DNA from: JAVBLG01 sp031553655
GTDB taxonomy: Bacteria > Desulfobacterota > Desulfovibrionia > Desulfovibrionales > Desulfovibrionaceae
DNA length: 36,622 nt
Assembly (NCBI GenBank): GCA_031553655.1
Contig: JAVBLG010000092.1
Coordinates: 1-36,622 of the forward strand
Reading direction: 5' to 3'
Made by a program: the position numbers and the translations under genes. Positions 33,349-36,622 of the stretch are shown here, piece after piece. The notes beneath the pieces are model-generated. The model made no database searches. It was given only the letters and a program-made list of their open reading frames with translations, and had not been told where the DNA came from. Position 1 is the stretch's first letter; every line of letters starts with the position of its first letter.

Positions 33349-36240
33349 ATGTCCATATACGGGATGAACAGAGGAACCGGAAAACTGGGACTCAACGGAC
33401 GCATCTGGGCGCTGTTCGCTACGCTCATTCTTCTGTTGGGGCTGGGCATGGCCGCCATGGGCTACCGTATGGTAGCCAGGGTCAGCAATACCGGCATGCA
33501 GGACAAAATTGACGAGCTGAGCAATATCGTTAAAAACGAGATAGTGTTGATGGTGCATCAGTCGGTGGAACCCGTCATTGACGTTCTTTCCCACGGTATG
33601 CTGCAACACGCCGTAAATATCGAGGGGCGACTGGCTCTGTTGCCGGTGCTCGGAGCCTTGCTGGACAATTATGGCCTTATCGGCGGTTTTGCCGTGGGCT
33701 ATGATAATGGCGATTTTTTCATGGTCAGGAGTTTGAGGGGCGAAGTGGAATCACGCGTATTCGGCGTGCCGGATGGCGGCGTATTTATTGTAACCAATAT
33801 CAGCCGCACAGTTGAACCGGCCATAGCGGAGGTATTGTTCTACGACGCTTCGCTTCGCCTGCTTCTGCGCCGCAAAAGCGAGAGGGCGCGCTCCTTTGAT
33901 CCGCGTGGCCGCAAATGGTTTGTGAAAGCCATGGATGCGAACCATACCACTGTGGAATTGCCTCCCTCCATAAATTTCTATGATCAACCGGATATGGCCT
34001 TTGCCAAAAAAAGTGCCGGCAGCCGCTGCGTAATTGCGACATTTATAGAATTGCACAATATAGTCGGCATATTGCGGCGCGAGTTGCCTACGCCCAATTC
34101 TCATCTGGCTCTGATGAATTCCGCCGTAAATCCGCTTGTCAGCTCGCATGGCGCGGGGGAGAAGCGCGTTGCGGGCATGGAGGATCTTTCCCCGGTGCTT
34201 CGCTTGGCCGCGAAAAAATACAAGGAGGGGCGGAGAGGGCGCGGTTTAAAGATAAACGACGGTGAACGCGACTGGGAAGTTTCGTTGGAGGAGTTTGCCG
34301 TCAACGGCGCGGTCAGGAACATAATGCTCCTGGCCATACCCGAGGAGGATCTCAATGCCAGCGGCAAGACGTTTTTGCTGTACTCCTTGTTCGGCCTGAC
34401 CGCCATGCTTGTTTTGTGCACGCCGTTAATCTGGCTGGCGGCGCGGCGCATTTCCGGACCGTTGAACTTATTGGCCGAAAAAGCCGGAGCTATGCACAAA
34501 TTTTTGCTTGCTGACGGAAGCGCCTGGAGGTCAGATGTTCCGGAAATAAGGGAGTTGGCCAGAAGCATGAGATTTCTCCGGGGTAATATCCGAAGAATGC
34601 TGACTATAACCAGGAGCATAAATGCCGAACGCGATTTTGACTCGCTTTTGCGTCTGGTTCTGCGGGAAATAATGCTGGTGGTCAGAGCCGACGGCGGTAT
34701 GCTGGTGCTGCTGGATGAAGAACGTAAAATTATTCCCGGGAAGGGCGGCGCGTGCTGGATTACTTATGGGGAACGCGCGGCGCGCAAGTTTTGGGAGCAT
34801 GGCGATCTGGATAAAGGTGTGTTCTCGGTGCTTCACAAGGCCTTGAGGCATGACAGAATCATACATGCGTCCGTAACGCGGGGCAACAGCGAAGGGGAGG
34901 CTGGTTTTCTGGCTCGCGGCTTTGCCGACCCCGCAGTGTCCAGAATAGACGGAGTGTGTCTGCCGCTTCATGATCGCACCGGCGAGCAGATTGGGTCGCT
35001 TACGCTTTACAAGGCAGTGCGGCCGGGCCGGCACGGTTTTCACCGGGAAGAAGAGGGGCTTGTGGAGGCCTTTTCCTCCATGGCGGCCATAGCTCTGGAA
35101 AATCAGCGCCTGTTCAAGGCTCAAAGCGACATGCGCGACGCCTTCATGCGCATTCTGGCCGGGGCCATCGACGCCAAATCTCCCCATACCGGCGGGCATT
35201 GCCAGCGTGTGCCGGTTATTTTTCAAATGCTTCTGGAAGAAGCCTGCGCGGCGCAAGAAGGCCCGTTCAAAGATTTCAGCCTTGATGAAAACGGTTGGGA
35301 AGAAGCGCGGCTGGCCGGTTGGCTGCACGATTGCGGCAAGGTTACCACGCCGGAATATGTTATGGACAAGGCCACCAAACTGGAAACCATCCATAATCGT
35401 ATCCACGAAATACGAACCCGCTTTGAAGTGCTGAAGCGTGACGCGGAAATATCCTGTCTTCGCGCAATAATGACCGGGGCCGACCCGGAAGAGCGCCGTA
35501 GCGCGCTTGAAGCCGAACTTGCCGCCCTGGACGATGATTTCGCCTTTGTGGCTTCCTGCAATCTTGGCGGCGAATACATGGATGACGAGGCCGGAGCGCG
35601 TCTGCACTCCATTGGCGGGCGCACTTGGTTGCGCACTCTGGACAAGCGCCTGGGAGCTTCGCGGGCCGAATTGGAACGCATGGGCGACGTTGAGCCGCCG
35701 CCGGTCAAAGAGCGGCTGCTTATGGATAATCCCGAGCATATTATCAGGCGCGAGGAACATGATTCCATGCCCGAGGGCAATGCCTGGGGTTTTCGCCTTG
35801 CGCCGCCGGGTCCTCTGTACAACCGGGGGGAATTGTATAATCTCGGTGTTGGCCGGGGCACCCTTACCGTTGAGGAACGTTATAAAATCAACGATCATGT
35901 CACCCGCACCATAATGATGCTGGAGGGAATTCCTCTGCCCCCGCATTTGCGCGGCATGCCCGAAATTGCCGGTTCGCACCACGAAACCATGGACGGCAGG
36001 GGCTATCCGCGCGGTCGGGCGGGCGAGGAAATGAGCTGGCAGGCGCGTATGCTGGCCGTGGCCGATATTTTTGAAGCCCTAACCGCCGCCGACCGGCCAT
36101 ATAAGCCGCGTAAAACTTTGCGTGAGGCGCTGGATATTATGGATGCTCTCAAGGAACGCGGGCATATAGACCCGGAAGTATACGAGATGTTCGTAAAGTC
36201 GGGCATACCCCGGCGTTATGTGGATATGATGGAGGCATAA
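33349..36240 (+). CDS. Sensory HD-GYP cyclic di-GMP phosphodiesterase (Cache-HAMP-GAF-HD-GYP)
   Basis: The 963-residue membrane protein probably degrades c-di-GMP in response to an external signal. A first helix (about 17-40) is followed by a large periplasmic Cache-like domain and a second helix near 343-363. HAMP (to about 420), GAF (about 425-590) and an HD-GYP domain complete it. Catalytic motifs are WLHDCGK (H660-D661), HHETMDGRGYP (H877-H878, G885-Y886-P887) and MLAVADIFEALTAADRPYK. About 215 residues separate the HD and HHE motifs, far more than in typical HD-GYP proteins, because of an inserted segment. The start is uncertain: ATG at 33349 or 33364, both with weak ribosome sites. Confidence 0.92.
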   Translation: MSIYGMNRGTGKLGLNGRIWALFATLILLLGLGMAAMGYRMVARVSNTGMQDKIDELSNIVKNEIVLMVHQSVEPVIDVLSHGMLQHAVNIEGRLALLPVLGALLDNYGLIGGFAVGYDNGDFFMVRSLRGEVESRVFGVPDGGVFIVTNISRTVEPAIAEVLFYDASLRLLLRRKSERARSFDPRGRKWFVKAMDANHTTVELPPSINFYDQPDMAFAKKSAGSRCVIATFIELHNIVGILRRELPTPNSHLALMNSAVNPLVSSHGAGEKRVAGMEDLSPVLRLAAKKYKEGRRGRGLKINDGERDWEVSLEEFAVNGAVRNIMLLAIPEEDLNASGKTFLLYSLFGLTAMLVLCTPLIWLAARRISGPLNLLAEKAGAMHKFLLADGSAWRSDVPEIRELARSMRFLRGNIRRMLTITRSINAERDFDSLLRLVLREIMLVVRADGGMLVLLDEERKIIPGKGGACWITYGERAARKFWEHGDLDKGVFSVLHKALRHDRIIHASVTRGNSEGEAGFLARGFADPAVSRIDGVCLPLHDRTGEQIGSLTLYKAVRPGRHGFHREEEGLVEAFSSMAAIALENQRLFKAQSDMRDAFMRILAGAIDAKSPHTGGHCQRVPVIFQMLLEEACAAQEGPFKDFSLDENGWEEARLAGWLHDCGKVTTPEYVMDKATKLETIHNRIHEIRTRFEVLKRDAEISCLRAIMTGADPEERRSALEAELAALDDDFAFVASCNLGGEYMDDEAGARLHSIGGRTWLRTLDKRLGASRAELERMGDVEPPPVKERLLMDNPEHIIRREEHDSMPEGNAWGFRLAPPGPLYNRGELYNLGVGRGTLTVEERYKINDHVTRTIMMLEGIPLPPHLRGMPEIAGSHHETMDGRGYPRGRAGEEMSWQARMLAVADIFEALTAADRPYKPRKTLREALDIMDALKERGHIDPEVYEMFVKSGIPRRYVDMMEA

Positions 36241-36474
36241 TGCGTATTGAGATTTCTGGCGGCATTGGCAGCCATCATGTTGTGATTGATGACCAATGAC
36301 ATTTGTTGCCTCCCGCATTATATGATAACGGATAAAGCAACAAGTGGGCCAAAATATAATTAATCACCGGTAAACCCCCGGCTTTGCCGGGGGACTCCCA
36401 AAGTTTGACTTTTCCAGACTGAAAAAGGAGCCTGTATTTCGAACCGCTCAAAGTTCATCAATACGAGGCTCCCT
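36241..36474. other. Short gap holding the left end of an IS200-type element
   Basis: Positions 36241-36360 contain no recognisable gene or signal. From about 36361 on lie the IS200-type subterminal hairpin and the leader of tnpA. Confidence 0.5.
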
Positions 36475-36622
36475 ATGGAAGAAGTCCAAAATTTAAACCA
36501 TACGAAGTGGGAATGCAAATACCATGTAATCTGGATTCCCAAATATCGGAAGAAAGCACTATTCGGTAGTCTACGCCCGCATTTAGGCGAAGCATTACAC
36601 GAATTGGCGCGGCAGAAAGAGA
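36361..36622 (+). mobile_element. IS200/IS605-family insertion sequence, left part (cut by the window)
   Basis: A short perfect stem, CCCCCGGC-TTT-GCCGGGGG (36375-36393), is the kind of subterminal hairpin that TnpA recognises at IS200 ends. The tnpA leader folds as GGAGCC (36427-36432) with GGCTCC (36467-36472). This partly hides the GAGG ribosome site and is a known translation brake of IS200 elements. The right end is beyond the window. Confidence 0.8.
36475..36622 (+). CDS. tnpA: IS200/IS605 transposase TnpA (partial, 3' end missing)
   Basis: The visible 49 residues read MEEVQNLNHTKWECKYHVIW and then IPKYRKKALFGSLRPHLGEALHELARQKE. The CKYHVIWIPKYRKK block is the N-terminal signature of the IS200 single-strand transposase (Y1 HUH family). 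The catalytic HUH motif and tyrosine lie further right. The gene starts at the ATG after a hairpin that overlaps its ribosome site. The frame runs off the window, so whether it is intact cannot be judged. Confidence 0.88.
   Translation, partial: MEEVQNLNHTKWECKYHVIWIPKYRKKALFGSLRPHLGEALHELARQKE

Noticed and set aside
34531..35982. A 483-residue minus-strand frame inside the HD-GYP gene
   Set aside because: Shadow frame; the plus strand encodes clear GAF and HD-GYP motifs.

Overview
The window reads as a chromosomal segment of an anaerobic, Desulfovibrionaceae-like bacterium. The evidence is the mix of genes: a complete selenocysteine-dependent glycine reductase (Grd) locus, an electron-bifurcating NfnAB transhydrogenase, bacterial microcompartment (BMC) genes, a carboxynorspermidine-type dehydrogenase, and a large complement of c-di-GMP, two-component and chemotaxis signalling proteins. 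The genus call is inference from gene content and style, not from a marker gene.

Layout. Positions 1-2.5 kb (plus strand) hold the tail of a BMC locus: a hexameric shell protein, a pentameric vertex protein and a CoA-acylating aldehyde dehydrogenase with an N-terminal targeting helix. The signature enzyme lies outside the window. Positions 2.5-7.3 kb (minus) hold a ModF-like double ABC ATPase, a PHP-type phosphatase and nfnA-nfnB. Positions 7.7-12.7 kb (minus) hold a very large multi-PAS hybrid histidine kinase followed 3 nt later by a response regulator-diguanylate cyclase. Positions 12.8-15.9 kb (minus) hold an unusual two-gene unit: a membrane protein translationally coupled to a divergent Hsp70-like ATPase. 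Positions 16-17.3 kb (plus) hold glutamate dehydrogenase. Positions 17.4-24.5 kb hold a ferredoxin-nitroreductase, a small unknown protein, a carboxynorspermidine dehydrogenase-like enzyme, a chemoreceptor and a polyprenyl-phosphate sugar transferase. Positions 24.7-33.2 kb (minus) hold the Grd locus in the order promoter, glycine riboswitch, grdX, grdE, grdB, trxB, grdC, grdD, trxA, grdA. Both grdB and grdA contain an in-frame UGA read as selenocysteine. Positions 33.3-36.2 kb (plus) hold a sensory HD-GYP phosphodiesterase. The right edge cuts an IS200/IS605-type tnpA.

How the genes fit. Glycine is sensed by the riboswitch and reduced by GrdB/E (substrate activation), GrdA (selenoprotein carrier) and GrdC/D (acetyl-phosphate release), with electrons from NADPH through TrxB and TrxA. 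NfnAB can balance NADH, NADPH and ferredoxin, and glutamate dehydrogenase links ammonia to 2-oxoglutarate. An acyl-CoA-forming aldehyde dehydrogenase in a microcompartment would feed the same acetyl-CoA/acetyl-phosphate pool. This integration is inference.

The intergenic DNA is notable. At least three interspersed hairpin-repeat families sit next to stop codons and inside the grd operon. There is also a 180-bp element with 12-bp terminal inverted repeats and 10-bp flanking direct repeats, and a nested 133-bp palindrome. I saw no CRISPR array, rRNA or tRNA.
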